Positions 36,741-46,898 of a stretch of 64,000 nucleotides of DNA are shown here, in pieces. Made by a program: the position numbers and the translations under genes. The stretch is from contig NZ_KI518214.1 in the NCBI RefSeq assembly GCF_000479045.1, forward strand, positions 1 through 64,000. Reading direction: 5' to 3'. Source of the DNA: Cetobacterium somerae ATCC BAA-474 (GTDB taxonomy: Bacteria; Fusobacteriota; Fusobacteriia; Fusobacteriales; Fusobacteriaceae). Under the pieces are notes generated by a model. The model did not search any database and was not told the origin of the DNA. It worked only from the letters and a program-made list of their open reading frames with translations. The number at the start of each line of letters is the position of its first letter. Within the stretch, counting starts at the first letter, position 1.

Positions 36741-38810
36741 TTAGATTTTTTCAATAGAAACTGGAGCATATTTGTATGAAGGCTCCTTAGAGTATGGATC
36801 ATATATAGAAAGTGTTAAATTGTTTGTTTCTATATAATGAATAGGTGCGTATAAAACATCATGAGGTAAATTATCAGTAGTCAACGCTAAGAACTTACTA
36901 CTTCTACCATTTATAGATTTAACTAAAACTTCATCTTGTGATTCAATACCTAACTCTTCACCAAGAGTTTTAGAGATATAGATATATGAATTATCTGAAG
37001 TTGAGTCATTAACATATGTAATCTCTTTTGTTCTAGTTTGAGTATGCCACTGTCCAACAGTTCCTCTTCCTGTATTTAAAACGTAAGGGTAAGTTTCATT
37101 TGTAGGAACAGGATTTTCTGCTACATCTTCAAATACAAATTTAACTTTTTTATTAGGTGTATAGTACTCTCCATTTTCAAATAATCTTCTTTCGTTGTCA
37201 ACTAAAGTTTCTCCCTCTTTAAATGGCCATTGAACACCATATCCATTTTCTAGAAGTTTATAGCTAACTCCAGTCATATCACAAGGAGTATCTTTTGTAA
37301 CTTTAACCATTTTATTGAAAACTGCTTCAGGAGTTTCCCATCCATCTAAAAGTGTTCCCATACCTAAAGCTTTTCCAACATTATATATAACTTCAAAATC
37401 ACTAAAAGATCCTTCAGGTTTAGGAATAACAGGATTCAATTTAGATATTCTTCTTTCTGTGTTAATAAGTGTTCCCTCTTTTTCTATTCCAGAAACTACT
37501 GGTAAGAAAAGGTCTGCAAGTTCAGAACTATCAGTATTTGGATATAAATCTTGTACAACAAAAAGGTCCAACTTTTCAATTGCTTCTGCAAATTGAGTAT
37601 TGTTAGTCCAAGAGTGTCTAGGGTTTGTACAAAGAATCCATAGAGCTTTTATCTCTCCAGTAATTATTTTTTCAATAATAACATTATAAGGAAGTGTTGG
37701 TTTTGTTGGGAAAATAGCTGGATCTAATCCTAAAGCATCTCCAACAATCTTTCTCTTAGCTTCATCAGTGTACTCTCCACCACCATATAATCCAGTTGTA
37801 TTACTGAAAAGACGAGATCCCATAGCATTACATTGTCCGGTAATAGAGTTAGCTCCAGTTCCTGGTCTACCCATATTTCCAGTCATAACAGCTAAGTTAA
37901 TTATGCTTTGAGCAGTTCTAACAGCTTGATAACTTTGGTTGATTCCCATAGTCCACCAGAAAGATACAGCAACTCCTTCATGAATAAGTTTAGCTAAAGT
38001 TAAAAATTCATCTTTAGTTATTCCAACTTTTTCCTCAATATCATCAATAGAGAATTTTGAAACATGCTCTTTAAATGCATCAAAATTTTCTGAATATTTT
38101 TCAATATAGTTATTATCAATCCAGTTATTTTCAATTAAATAGTTGGCAATAGTATAGTATAAAACAATGTCACTCTTAGGTTTTATGCAGAAGAAATAAT
38201 CAGCATTTTTAGCTGTTTCGCTGCATCTAACATCTATAACAATAACTTTCTTATTTTTATTTTTACGCACTCTATCCCAAATGATAGGGTGAGCAACAAC
38301 AGGATTAGCTCCAGTAAAAATAATAGTATCAGAAAGTTCTAAATCATTTAATGTATAAGGAGGAGCATCAAATCCAAAACTTTGTTTATGTGCAACAACA
38401 GATGTAGCCATACAAAGTCTAGTATTTCCATCAAGTTGTCCACCTACAAAGTTTCTAAAAACATGACCAACTAAAGCCATCTCTTCTAAAGCTAGTTGAC
38501 CAGTACTTATACAAGCTACACTTTCTTTTCCATGTTTCTCAACAATTGCTTTTAGTTTATCACTAAAAAAACTATAAGCTCTCTCCCAAGAAATCTCCTC
38601 TCTTCCATTTTCAGTTTTTAATAGTGGATTTTTAGGAAAATCACCTGATGTAAGTTGTTTATCTAGATTTAAACCTTTGATACAACTAAATCCTTTGTTT
38701 ACAGGGTATTTTTCAGTGGGAATAACTTTTTTTATTTTATTGTCTTCAACGTAGAAATCCATGTTACATGCTAATGAACAGTAGTTGCAAGTTGTTTGAA
38801 TTTTATTCAT
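36741..38810 (-). CDS. Molybdopterin oxidoreductase, nitrate-reductase-like
   Basis: A 689-aa DMSO-reductase-family enzyme. N-terminal TCNYCSLACNMDF plus GFSCIKG form the FeS cysteine cluster; RLCMATSVVAHKQSFG carries the Cys molybdenum ligand, and DAPPYTLNDLELSD and GANPVVAHPI are the Nap/Nas type. This pattern fits a catalytic Cys nitrate reductase better than a formate dehydrogenase (no Sec/TGA at the ligand). No Tat signal is visible, so it is cytoplasmic. The start at 38810 has GGAGGAGAG; upstream codons are rejected. First gene of the operon. An inverted repeat at 38832-38858 lies just upstream. Confidence 0.75.
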   Translation of the reverse strand: MNKIQTTCNYCSLACNMDFYVEDNKIKKVIPTEKYPVNKGFSCIKGLNLDKQLTSGDFPKNPLLKTENGREEISWERAYSFFSDKLKAIVEKHGKESVACISTGQLALEEMALVGHVFRNFVGGQLDGNTRLCMATSVVAHKQSFGFDAPPYTLNDLELSDTIIFTGANPVVAHPIIWDRVRKNKNKKVIVIDVRCSETAKNADYFFCIKPKSDIVLYYTIANYLIENNWIDNNYIEKYSENFDAFKEHVSKFSIDDIEEKVGITKDEFLTLAKLIHEGVAVSFWWTMGINQSYQAVRTAQSIINLAVMTGNMGRPGTGANSITGQCNAMGSRLFSNTTGLYGGGEYTDEAKRKIVGDALGLDPAIFPTKPTLPYNVIIEKIITGEIKALWILCTNPRHSWTNNTQFAEAIEKLDLFVVQDLYPNTDSSELADLFLPVVSGIEKEGTLINTERRISKLNPVIPKPEGSFSDFEVIYNVGKALGMGTLLDGWETPEAVFNKMVKVTKDTPCDMTGVSYKLLENGYGVQWPFKEGETLVDNERRLFENGEYYTPNKKVKFVFEDVAENPVPTNETYPYVLNTGRGTVGQWHTQTRTKEITYVNDSTSDNSYIYISKTLGEELGIESQDEVLVKSINGRSSKFLALTTDNLPHDVLYAPIHYIETNNLTLSIYDPYSKEPSYKYAPVSIEKI

Positions 38811-38831
38811 ATTCTCTCCTCCTTGGTATAC

Positions 38832-38858
38832 AAGTATTATATACATATTATAATACTT
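38832..38858. promoter_or_regulatory. Inverted repeat in the molybdoenzyme promoter
   Basis: AAGTATTATA / TATAATACTT with a 7-nt spacer, containing a TATAAT-like box. It could be a dimeric regulator site controlling the nitrate-reductase-like operon. The AT content makes chance palindromes common here. Confidence 0.4.
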
Positions 38859-38864
38859 ATTAAT

Positions 38865-38899
38865 AAAAAATAGTAGTGTGACTTTAGTCACACTACTAT
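38865..38899 (-). terminator. Terminator of the ribose operon
   Basis: On the minus strand a perfect 14-bp stem ATAGTAGTGTGACT / AGTCACACTACTAT with a 2-nt loop, then TTTTTTATT. It lies downstream of rbsB. Confidence 0.9.
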
Positions 38900-38936
38900 A
38901 AAAAAGGTTAAAATTAATTCTAAAAATGTTTAAAAA

Positions 38937-39815
38937 TTATTGAGTAATAAGTTCTAGCTCAACAGGAATAAACTGTGGAACTGTTTCCTTTTTTACAATT
39001 TTATCAGCTGCTTCAATTCCTTTAGCACCAATCTCTGCTGGTTTTTGAGCAACAGTTGCAGCAAGTTTACCCTCTTTAACAGCTTTCACTGCATCTTCAG
39101 TGGCATCAAAACCAACGATTATAACATCAGTTTTTCCAGATGCTTCAATAGCTTTTAGAGCTCCAAGGGCCATCTCATCATTATGAGCAAAAACAGCATT
39201 AACTTCAGGTTGTGCTTGTAAAATATTTTCCATAACATTAAGTCCTTTAGTTCTGTCAAAGTCAGCAGCTTGTTTTGCAACTATATCTAATTTATTCTGA
39301 GCAGCCTTGTTAAATCCTTCTCCTCTATCACGAGCAGCAGTTGTACCAGGGATTCCTTCTAACTCTACAACTTTATTATTTTTTCCATTTAATTTTTCAA
39401 CTATAAAGTTTCCAGCTAATTCTCCACCAGCAACGTTATCAGAAGCGATGTGAGTAACTACTTTTCCACCATTAGATGCTCTATCTAAAGTTATTACTGG
39501 AACTTTATTACGGTTAGCAGCTTTAACAGCTGATACAACAGCGTCAGAGTCAGTTGGATTTATTAAAAGAACATCAATACCTTTAATAAGTAAATCTTCA
39601 ACATTTCCTAACTCTTTAGAAGGATCATTTTGAGAATCTAAAACAACAATCTCATGTCCCATCTCTTTTGCTTTAGAAACAGCTCCCTCTTTTAAAGTAA
39701 CAAAGAAAGGGTTGTCCTGTGTAGAAACAACTAATCCTACTTTAGCAGCTTCAGCAATTGTCCCCATACCTAAAGCAAGAACCATAAGTCCTAAAAATCT
39801 TAATTTGTTTTTCAT
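38937..39815 (-). CDS. rbsB: Ribose ABC transporter, substrate-binding protein
   Basis: A 292-aa periplasmic sugar-binding protein with a signal peptide ([18 protein letters not shown], cleavage after AEA). The mature part starts [15 protein letters not shown], the typical RbsB opening, with the NPTDSDAV and [11 protein letters not shown] motifs. Last gene of rbsKDACB. ATG 39815 is preferred; a longer start at 39833 has no better SD. Confidence 0.93.
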   Translation of the reverse strand: MKNKLRFLGLMVLALGMGTIAEAAKVGLVVSTQDNPFFVTLKEGAVSKAKEMGHEIVVLDSQNDPSKELGNVEDLLIKGIDVLLINPTDSDAVVSAVKAANRNKVPVITLDRASNGGKVVTHIASDNVAGGELAGNFIVEKLNGKNNKVVELEGIPGTTAARDRGEGFNKAAQNKLDIVAKQAADFDRTKGLNVMENILQAQPEVNAVFAHNDEMALGALKAIEASGKTDVIIVGFDATEDAVKAVKEGKLAATVAQKPAEIGAKGIEAADKIVKKETVPQFIPVELELITQ

Positions 39816-39838
39816 AATTATTACACCACCCATAAAAT

Positions 39839-40765
39839 TTATTTAGAAGATTTTTTATCAATTAAAACAGCAATAAGAATTACTAAAGCTTTAACCATCA
39901 TCTGATAGTAAGATGATACATTTAAAAGATTTAAAGCATTTCCTAGAACACCAATAATAATTGCTCCAAGAGCAGTTCCAGCAATAGTTCCAACTCCACC
40001 AGCAAGAGATGTTCCACCTAAAACAACTGCAGCAATAGCATCAAGTTCATATCCAGATCCAGCAGTAGGTTGAGCTGAACCAAGTCTAGAAGTTACAATA
40101 ACTCCAGCTAAAGCTGAAAGAGCTCCACAAACACCATAAACTAAAGTTTTATATTTAGATGTATTTACTCCTGAAAGTTTAGTAGCCTCTTCATTTCCAC
40201 CAATAGCATAGATATATCTACCAAATTTAATATTATTTAGTATATAGTATCCAGCAATGAAAAGAGCAATCATAATATATATTGGAATAGGAATGTCAAA
40301 GAAGTAACCTCCACCAATATTATCAAAGAAATCTCCACCGTCTCTTACAGGGATTGGCTTACCATCAGTGAAAACTAAAGTGGCTCCCCTTAAAAGAGTC
40401 ATAGTAACTAAAGTAACTATAAATGGTTGAAGTTTAGCATATGATATAAGTAAACCGTTAAAGATTCCAAAAAGTCCACCAATAACAATAGCAATAACAA
40501 TAGCTAAAACTGGATTTACACCATTAGCTATTAAACTTGCTCCAAAAGCTCCAGTTAAAGCTAAAATAGAACCAACAGAAAGATCAATTCCACCTGTTAA
40601 AATAACTAAAGTCATTCCAATAGCAATAACTGAATTTATAGACGTTTGTCTTAAAACGTTTAAGATATTATTAACAGATAAAAACCTTGGGTTTAAAAAA
40701 GAAACTATTATAGAGAAAACAATTAAACCAATTAGAGGCTTATTGTTATATATTTTTTTTAACAT
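39839..40765 (-). CDS. rbsC: Ribose ABC transporter permease
   Basis: A 308-aa permease of about ten membrane helices with the BPD_transp_2 pattern ([30 protein letters not shown]). Between rbsA and rbsB, with a 3-bp gap to rbsA. Confidence 0.93.
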   Translation of the reverse strand: MLKKIYNNKPLIGLIVFSIIVSFLNPRFLSVNNILNVLRQTSINSVIAIGMTLVILTGGIDLSVGSILALTGAFGASLIANGVNPVLAIVIAIVIGGLFGIFNGLLISYAKLQPFIVTLVTMTLLRGATLVFTDGKPIPVRDGGDFFDNIGGGYFFDIPIPIYIMIALFIAGYYILNNIKFGRYIYAIGGNEEATKLSGVNTSKYKTLVYGVCGALSALAGVIVTSRLGSAQPTAGSGYELDAIAAVVLGGTSLAGGVGTIAGTALGAIIIGVLGNALNLLNVSSYYQMMVKALVILIAVLIDKKSSK

Positions 40766-40768
40766 TAT

Positions 40769-42259
40769 TTATTCAACTCCTACTGCATATCTCATTATTT
40801 TTTCTTGAGTGAACTCATCTTTAGATAGAGTTCCACTTATTTTGTGTTCATGGATAACCATAATTCTATCACTTAGTCCCATTACTTCTGGCATTTCAGA
40901 AGATATCATAATAATACTAAGACCTTTTTTCTTAAGCTCGTTAATAACATCGTAAATCTCTTTTTTAGCTCCAACGTCTACTCCTCTAGTTGGTTCATCT
41001 AAAATTAAAATTTTAGGATTAGTTAAAAGAGCTTTTGCAATAGCTACTTTTTGTTGGTTTCCACCACTTAAGTTTTTAATAATTTGATTAGGTGAAGGAG
41101 TTTTTACTCCAAATTTTTCAATATATTCATCAACAGATTTGTTTTCAGCATTTTTATTTAAACCTAATCTACTTGAGAAGAATTTTAAAGATGAAAGAGT
41201 CATATTTTCTTTAACACTTAATCCTAATACAAGTCCATCTCCTTTTCTATCTTCTGAAACGTAGGCGATTCCATGGTTTACACCAGATTCAGGAGAATCA
41301 ATAGAAACCTCCTGTCCCTCTATAAAAACTTTTCCAGAGGACTTTTTATAATATCCATAAATAGTTTTTACAAGTTCACTTCTTCCAGCTCCCATAAGAC
41401 CAGCAATACCTAAAATCTCTCCCTTTTTTAAAGTGAAAGAGGCATCTTTAACATACTTACCACAAAGATTTTCAACTTTTAAAACCTCAGCTCCAGGAGT
41501 TACAGAAACATTTGGGAACTGCTCACTTAAAGTTCTTCCAACCATTTTTTCAATAATATAGTTTTCGTCAATATCTTTAACTTCAGCTTCAGAGATAAAC
41601 TTACCATCTCTTAAAACAGTTATATCATCACAAATAGCAGGAATCTCTTTTAATCTATGAGATATGTAAATAATACTTTTTCCTTCTGATGTAAGCTCTT
41701 TAATAACCTTGAAAAGACTTTCAGTTTCCTTATCAGTTAATGCATCTGTAGGCTCATCCATAACAATAAGCTTAGCATTTTGTGAAAGAGCTTTTGCAAT
41801 TTCAACCATTTGCATCTTACCTATTGTTAAATCTTTTATTAAAGTTTTTTCACTGTCTTCAATATTAAGAAGATCTAAAATAGATCTAGCTTCTCTATGC
41901 ATAAGAGTCCAATCTATTTTTCCAAAACTGTTTGTAAGTTCTCTTCCTAAAAATATATTCTCAGTTATACTCATATGTTGAATTAAATTCAACTCCTGAT
42001 GAATAATAGCAATACCAGCTTCTTGAGAATCTTTAGTTCCTTTAAAAGTAACTTCATGTCCATGGTAGAAAACAGTTCCTGAATCTTTACTATAGATACC
42101 AGTCATTATTTTCATAAGTGTTGATTTTCCAGCACCATTTTCTCCCATTAAAGCCATAACTCTTCCTTTATAAGCATTTAAACAAGCACCATCTAGGGCT
42201 TTTACACCTGGGAAAGATTTACAGATATCTTTTATTTGTAAAACAATCTCTTTATTCAT
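40769..42259 (-). CDS. rbsA: Ribose ABC transporter ATPase (two ABC domains)
   Basis: A 496-aa fused double ATPase that powers ribose import. First half: Walker [25 protein letters not shown] signature, Walker B IVMDEPT. Second half: the degenerate P-loop [34 protein letters not shown]. Second-half degeneracy is normal for this family. The start abuts the rbsD stop. Confidence 0.95.
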   Translation of the reverse strand: MNKEIVLQIKDICKSFPGVKALDGACLNAYKGRVMALMGENGAGKSTLMKIMTGIYSKDSGTVFYHGHEVTFKGTKDSQEAGIAIIHQELNLIQHMSITENIFLGRELTNSFGKIDWTLMHREARSILDLLNIEDSEKTLIKDLTIGKMQMVEIAKALSQNAKLIVMDEPTDALTDKETESLFKVIKELTSEGKSIIYISHRLKEIPAICDDITVLRDGKFISEAEVKDIDENYIIEKMVGRTLSEQFPNVSVTPGAEVLKVENLCGKYVKDASFTLKKGEILGIAGLMGAGRSELVKTIYGYYKKSSGKVFIEGQEVSIDSPESGVNHGIAYVSEDRKGDGLVLGLSVKENMTLSSLKFFSSRLGLNKNAENKSVDEYIEKFGVKTPSPNQIIKNLSGGNQQKVAIAKALLTNPKILILDEPTRGVDVGAKKEIYDVINELKKKGLSIIMISSEMPEVMGLSDRIMVIHEHKISGTLSKDEFTQEKIMRYAVGVE

Positions 42260-42667
42260 TTAGAAAACTACTCCTGACTTTAAAATAATATTTGCATATG
42301 GAGTACATTCTCCAGTTCTAACAATCGCTTCACTTTCTCTTGTAATCTCTTTAAACTCTGTATGAGAAACCTCAACAATTTTAGGGTTCATTCCATTTTT
42401 TTGGAAAGTTTCTAAAATTTCGTTGTAAACTTTAGGATTAATAGTTTTAATTTCAGAAGCTAAAACAATCTCTTCAACCATCATTTCACTTAAAATTGTA
42501 TCTAAAGTTTTTATAAAGCTAGGATATCCAGCTTCAATAGCTAAATCTATTCTTTTTACACCTTTTGGAAATGGAAGTCCAGCATCACAAAGTGTAATAT
42601 GAGATGTATGACCTATTTTAGCAATCTCATAAGAAAGTTCACTATTTAAAAGTTTTCCTTTTTTCAT
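42260..42667 (-). CDS. rbsD: D-ribose pyranase
   Basis: A 135-aa enzyme interconverting ribose pyranose and furanose forms. GHTSHITLCDAGLPFP holds the catalytic His, and VRTGECTPYANIILKSGVVF is the conserved end. Length is normal. Between rbsK and rbsA. Confidence 0.93.
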   Translation of the reverse strand: MKKGKLLNSELSYEIAKIGHTSHITLCDAGLPFPKGVKRIDLAIEAGYPSFIKTLDTILSEMMVEEIVLASEIKTINPKVYNEILETFQKNGMNPKIVEVSHTEFKEITRESEAIVRTGECTPYANIILKSGVVF

Positions 42668-42670
42668 AAT

Positions 42671-43582
42671 CTATTCTCCTTTAAAATTTAATACTTCTTC
42701 AAGAGTTGGTATCGACGTTTGAGCACCAATTCTAGTAACAGATATAGCAGCAACTTTAGTTCCTCTATCAATAGCTTCTTCAAAAGTTAGACCAGAAGCA
42801 AGTCCGTTTACAAAACCACCAATGAAACTATCTCCAGCAGCAGTTGTATCAATAGCTTTAACTTTGTAAGCTGGGAATGATCTTTTCTCTGTTTTACTTA
42901 TAAACATACATCCTTTACTTCCTAAAGTAACGATAAGTCCTTTAACACCTTTGTCTAAAAGGATGTTAGCAGCATTTATTACGCTTTCTTCATCAGTAAC
43001 AGGTATTCCAGATAAAATCTCTAACTCTGTTTCATTAGGAATTATGTAATCAGAATTTGAGATAATCTCTTCATCTAATTTATTAGCAGGAGCTGGATTT
43101 AAAATAGTTGTTTTTCCAAACTCTTTAGCTTTTTTTAATGAATATTTAACTGTTTCCATTGGGATTTCAAGTTGAGTAACAAGAATATCACAATTTTTAA
43201 TAGTATCTAAATGTCTATCTATATATGAGTTATCTACTTCGTAGTTAGCACCTGGAACAACAATAATTCTATTTTGTCCGTTGTCTTCTACTATGATTTT
43301 AGCAATACCAGTAGCTTCATCACAATATTCTATATTAGAAACATCCACTCCATCCTTTTTCATAGAATCTAGAAGAATATTTCCCATACCCTCTTTTCCT
43401 ATTTTTCCTAGCATAGAAACTGGAGATTTCATCTTCCCCATAGCAACAGCTTGGTTAGCTCCTTTTCCACCAGGGATTTGCATGAACTTTTTACCTAAAA
43501 GAGTTTCACCACCACGAGGTGCTCTTTCACAAATTGTAACTAAATCCATGTTAATGCTTCCAACAACAACAATTTTTTTCAT
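42671..43582 (-). CDS. rbsK: Ribokinase
   Basis: A 303-aa PfkB-family kinase making ribose-5-phosphate. GSINMDLV, GGKGANQA (substrate loop) and TTAAGDSFIGGF (anion hole and catalytic Asp) are intact. First gene of the rbs operon. The SD (AAGGAGA) is 7 nt upstream. No rbsR-like regulator gene is next to the operon. Confidence 0.94.
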   Translation of the reverse strand: MKKIVVVGSINMDLVTICERAPRGGETLLGKKFMQIPGGKGANQAVAMGKMKSPVSMLGKIGKEGMGNILLDSMKKDGVDVSNIEYCDEATGIAKIIVEDNGQNRIIVVPGANYEVDNSYIDRHLDTIKNCDILVTQLEIPMETVKYSLKKAKEFGKTTILNPAPANKLDEEIISNSDYIIPNETELEILSGIPVTDEESVINAANILLDKGVKGLIVTLGSKGCMFISKTEKRSFPAYKVKAIDTTAAGDSFIGGFVNGLASGLTFEEAIDRGTKVAAISVTRIGAQTSIPTLEEVLNFKGE

Positions 43583-43618
43583 GTTAAAATCTCCTTAAAA
43601 AATAATTAATGTGATTAA

Positions 43619-43632
43619 ATAGTGTACACAAT
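43619..43632. promoter_or_regulatory. Palindrome GTGTACAC in the rbs leader
   Basis: ATAGTGTACACAAT is palindromic apart from one pair. It lies about 25 bp inside the predicted rbs transcript, where a repressor could block it. Confidence 0.4.
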
Positions 43633-43658
43633 AAGTTTAAAAAATACTCGATACCTTT

Positions 43659-43687
43659 AATTTAGCACACTAAAAAAGTAATGTCAA
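43659..43687 (-). promoter_or_regulatory. Promoter of rbsKDACB
   Basis: TTGACA (43682-43687, minus strand), 17 bp, TAAATT (43659-43664). Confidence 0.6.
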
Positions 43688-43722
43688 TAAAATAAAAACT
43701 GAAACTTTGTGAAAAGTTTCAG
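43686..43722 (-). terminator. Terminator of the FMN-binding protein gene
   Basis: CTGAAACTTT / AAAGTTTCAG with a 4-nt loop and a TTTTTATTTTATT tail on the minus strand. It runs into the rbs promoter region. Confidence 0.8.
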
Positions 43723-43734
43723 CAATTTTTAGTA

Positions 43735-44466
43735 TTATTTAGTTGGAATAGCCACCTCAACACGATTTTCATATGCATTTTTTAGTGCACCTAAAATATC
43801 ACCATGACTGTCTCTAAGGCTCATTGTAGCTCCAGCAGTTATGTCAGCAACCTCTTTTTTCTCAGCTTCAGTAAGTTTATTATATTTCTCTTTATCTTTA
43901 TCATTTCTACTATTTTCTTTTAAAGGTCTTCCGTTAACATCTGAATATAGCTTTGTGAAAATAATTTCTAACTCATCAACTGTTTTACCCTTAAATTTAT
44001 CTTGAAAAAAGTCCATTTGTTCATCCCATTCATTTTTAGGATTCATTCCATAGCTAGCTCCACGCTCTCTTTTAGTTTTCCAGTTATCAACTTCATTAGC
44101 TATATTAGCGGGAGTATTTTCAGTTTTTCCAATAACTTTTTTAGTTTTATGATCAGCTAAATTATGTCCTTCAGTTCCAGGCCACCCTGAAAAGTGAGGC
44201 ATACTTTCACCATCATAATTTGGAGAACTAACTTCTAAAGCATCAACTACAGCATTTATAATTTTTCCATCAGCATCGAAAAGCACTGCAGCATCTACAT
44301 AGTTAAAACTATAAACCTGTTGTCCTTCGCTATCTTTACCAGGACCAACTCTAAAGTTTGTAGAATGTCCTAAACCTTGGTACACTTTAGTTTCAGCTGC
44401 TAAAGATGTAATTGATCCACAAAGTAAAAGAGCAGAAAGCGATAGAGGTAACCATTTTTTTATCAT
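43735..44466 (-). CDS. Secreted FMN-binding-domain protein
   Basis: A 243-aa exported protein: signal peptide MIKKWLPLSLSALLLCGSIT with cleavage after a SLA-like site. The end carries ITAGATMSLRDSHGDILGAL, the pattern for covalent FMN attachment to Thr (SGAT-S/T) in flavin-transfer and electron-transfer proteins. The middle shows a GHSTNFRVGPGKDSEGQ segment. Such proteins can take part in electron transfer outside the membrane. ATG 44466 has AAGGAG; it is a single-gene unit ending in its own terminator. Confidence 0.65.
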   Translation of the reverse strand: MIKKWLPLSLSALLLCGSITSLAAETKVYQGLGHSTNFRVGPGKDSEGQQVYSFNYVDAAVLFDADGKIINAVVDALEVSSPNYDGESMPHFSGWPGTEGHNLADHKTKKVIGKTENTPANIANEVDNWKTKRERGASYGMNPKNEWDEQMDFFQDKFKGKTVDELEIIFTKLYSDVNGRPLKENSRNDKDKEKYNKLTEAEKKEVADITAGATMSLRDSHGDILGALKNAYENRVEVAIPTK

Positions 44467-44620
44467 TAAAATCACTCCTTTTGAAAATAGATTAGTTGCT
44501 AAGTAGTACGTATATACCTTATTTTTTTTGAAAAAACAAGAAAAAATTTTTTTCTAAAGGATTTATTAAAAAAAAAGAGAATAATGTAGCATAAAAATAA
44601 TTAAATACAGGAGGAGTATT

Positions 44621-44677
44621 ATGTTACATAGAGCAAAAGTTTATGAGGAGAAGGAGGTTTCCAAATGGATGATTTAA
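44621..44677 (+). CDS. 18-aa leader peptide before the APC permease
   Basis: AGGAGGAG precedes an ATG whose ORF encodes MLHRAKVYEEKEVSKWMI. Its stop lies inside the permease gene, whose ATG at 44665 is in a different frame. Both have strong SDs, so the two are probably translationally coupled, with this peptide controlling permease output. Confidence 0.5.
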   Translation: MLHRAKVYEEKEVSKWMI

Positions 44678-45957
44678 AGAGTAATAAACTTGGGTTTTGG
44701 AGCATTTTCTTTTTAGGGATAAATTCAATAATTGGGTCAGGAATTTTTCTTTTACCAAATAAAGCGTACGCTGATGTAGGGTTAGCCAGTTTAATCGTAA
44801 TTTTAATAAATGCTGTTTTAGCATTATTTTTAGCACTATGTTTTGCTGAAACAGCAAGTATATTTGATAAAAATGGTTCATCCTTTGTATATGCAAAAGA
44901 GGCATATGGAAACTTTGTAGGATTTGAGATTGGAATTTTTGCTTGGTTTATAGGTATAGTTAGTTGGTCAGCAGAGATTCAAGGCTTTTTAACGGCACTT
45001 GGTGGAATATACCCAATAGCTATTGATCCCTATTATAATAAACTTTTTGTTATAGCTATAGGAATTTTTTTAGGAGTATTAAACTACTTAGGAGTTAAAT
45101 TCTCAAAAATACTTAATAATCTTATAACGGTAAGTAAATTATTACCTTTAATATTATTTGTTCTTGTAGGGATATTTTTTATAAAAGGATCAGACTTTTT
45201 CCCATTAATTCCTAAAATAGAGTTTGGTCTTTCAACTGGAAATTTAGGAGTTGCAACGTTAGTTATATTTTACGCATTTACTGGATTCGATTTACTAGCA
45301 GTAGCAGCAGAGGATATGCAAAATCCAACAAAAAATCTACCAAAAGCCATAATATGGGTTATGATATTTTGTTCTATTTTTTATCTGATGGTTATGGTAG
45401 TTTGTATAGGTTTATTAGGGCCTAAATTAGGAACAACTTCAGTTCCAATAGCTTCGGCAACAGCAGCAATATTTGGAAGTTCTGGATTTTTATTTATAAC
45501 AATAGCTACATTAGTTTCAATTGGAGGAATAACAATAGCTTTATCATTTATTGCACCAAGATCAATTCAAGCTTTAGCAGATAGTAAATATGTGCCAGAG
45601 GTTTTTAATAAAAAAGGTAGATTTGGAACAGCAGGATTTGCAATTTTATTAACAACAGCAATAACTGTTAGTTTAGCTCTTTATGGAAATTTTATTTTTT
45701 TAGCAAGTCTTACAGTTATAGCTCGTTTAATTGAGTTTATATCTACAGCAGGTTCTGTATTAGTTTTCAGAAAAAGAAAGTTAAAAGCACAATATAAAAT
45801 TCCTTTAGGACCAATTATTCCAGTAATAGCTATAATATTATCAATATGGTTATTAAGCCAATCATCTCATGAAAACCTACTATTTATTATAATAGGATTT
45901 ATAATAGGAGCAATACTTTATGTAACTTATGCTAAAAAGCAGATGGAAAGACAATAA
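44665..45957 (+). CDS. APC-family amino acid/polyamine permease
   Basis: A 430-aa transporter of about twelve membrane helices. The N-terminal GINSIIGSGIFLLPNKAYA is the APC substrate motif, and FYAFTGFDLLAVAAEDMQNP is the second signature. The nearby agmatine-degrading enzymes (converging on the other strand) suggest an agmatine or putrescine carrier, but the substrate cannot be proven from sequence. Starts at ATG 44665 with SD AAGGAGG. Confidence 0.8.
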   Translation: MDDLKSNKLGFWSIFFLGINSIIGSGIFLLPNKAYADVGLASLIVILINAVLALFLALCFAETASIFDKNGSSFVYAKEAYGNFVGFEIGIFAWFIGIVSWSAEIQGFLTALGGIYPIAIDPYYNKLFVIAIGIFLGVLNYLGVKFSKILNNLITVSKLLPLILFVLVGIFFIKGSDFFPLIPKIEFGLSTGNLGVATLVIFYAFTGFDLLAVAAEDMQNPTKNLPKAIIWVMIFCSIFYLMVMVVCIGLLGPKLGTTSVPIASATAAIFGSSGFLFITIATLVSIGGITIALSFIAPRSIQALADSKYVPEVFNKKGRFGTAGFAILLTTAITVSLALYGNFIFLASLTVIARLIEFISTAGSVLVFRKRKLKAQYKIPLGPIIPVIAIILSIWLLSQSSHENLLFIIIGFIIGAILYVTYAKKQMERQ

Positions 45958-45995
45958 AAAAGAGGAGGATGCATTTGCACCCTCCCTATTTTTTT
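45957..45995 (+). terminator. Bidirectional terminator
   Basis: GGAGGATGC / GCACCCTCC, one mismatch, then TATTTTTTT; between converging permease and aguB genes. Confidence 0.75.
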
Positions 45996-45997
45996 AT

Positions 45998-46879
45998 CTA
46001 TTTAAATTTTGTTTCTCCATCAAGAGTTAAAATTGCTCCATATAAATCTGGTCTTCTATCTCTAAATAATCCCCAGAAAGCTCTATAATCATCAATAGCT
46101 GCTAAATCTAATTCAGCTATAGCAAAACCTTCAGAGTCTCTATCCATTTCAGATATTTTAGCACCAGTATGATCAGCTATAAAAGATGACCCATAGAATT
46201 TAACACCAATTTCATCAACATGTTCTTGTCCAGTTCTGTTAGCACAAACTAATGGAGTTAAGTTAGCACCAGCATGTCCTTGCATAACTCTTTGCCAATG
46301 ATCTTTTGTATCCATAGTGGGGTCACTAGGTTCTGATCCAATAGCTGTAGGATAGAATAAAATTTCAGCACCCATTAAAGCCATACATCTTGCTGATTCT
46401 GGAAACCATTGATCCCAACATATAGCAACACCAATTTTAGCATATTTAGTTTCCCAAACTTTAAAACCAGTATCTCCTATATTAAAATAGAATTTTTCTT
46501 GATATCCACTTACATCATGAGGTATGTGACTTTTTCTATAAATTCCTAAAATTTCTCCATCAGCATCGATAATAGCTATTGAGTTGTATCTTGCACCATG
46601 TTTTCTTTCATAAAAACTTATTGGAAGAACAACTTGTAATTCTTTTGCAACCTTTTTAAAGTGATTAACAGCTGTATCAAGTTCTAACTCTGTGGCAAAT
46701 TGCATATATTCAGCTTTTTCTTTAGCACAGAAATAAACTCTTTCAAATAACTCAGAAAGTAAGATTATTTGAGCTCCTTCAGCTGCTGCTGCTCTAACTT
46801 GTTTTTCAGCTTTTCTTATATTTTCATCAACATCCCAACCTAGAGACATTTGAACTGCTGCTACTTTAACTTTTCTCAT
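45998..46879 (-). CDS. aguB: N-carbamoylputrescine amidase
   Basis: A 293-aa nitrilase-family enzyme turning N-carbamoylputrescine into putrescine, CO2 and ammonia. The Glu-Lys-Cys triad is visible in LLSELFE, YRKSHIP and ICWDQWFPE. Downstream of aguA by 19 bp in one operon, so the pair degrades agmatine to putrescine. Confidence 0.93.
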   Translation of the reverse strand: MRKVKVAAVQMSLGWDVDENIRKAEKQVRAAAAEGAQIILLSELFERVYFCAKEKAEYMQFATELELDTAVNHFKKVAKELQVVLPISFYERKHGARYNSIAIIDADGEILGIYRKSHIPHDVSGYQEKFYFNIGDTGFKVWETKYAKIGVAICWDQWFPESARCMALMGAEILFYPTAIGSEPSDPTMDTKDHWQRVMQGHAGANLTPLVCANRTGQEHVDEIGVKFYGSSFIADHTGAKISEMDRDSEGFAIAELDLAAIDDYRAFWGLFRDRRPDLYGAILTLDGETKFK

Positions 46880-46898
46880 AATAAATCTCCTCCTTTAA

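Noticed and set aside
36741-38810. Formate dehydrogenase
   Set aside because: The molybdenum ligand region is Cys in the Nap/Nas pattern, and the operon has the clostridial nitrate-reductase partners.
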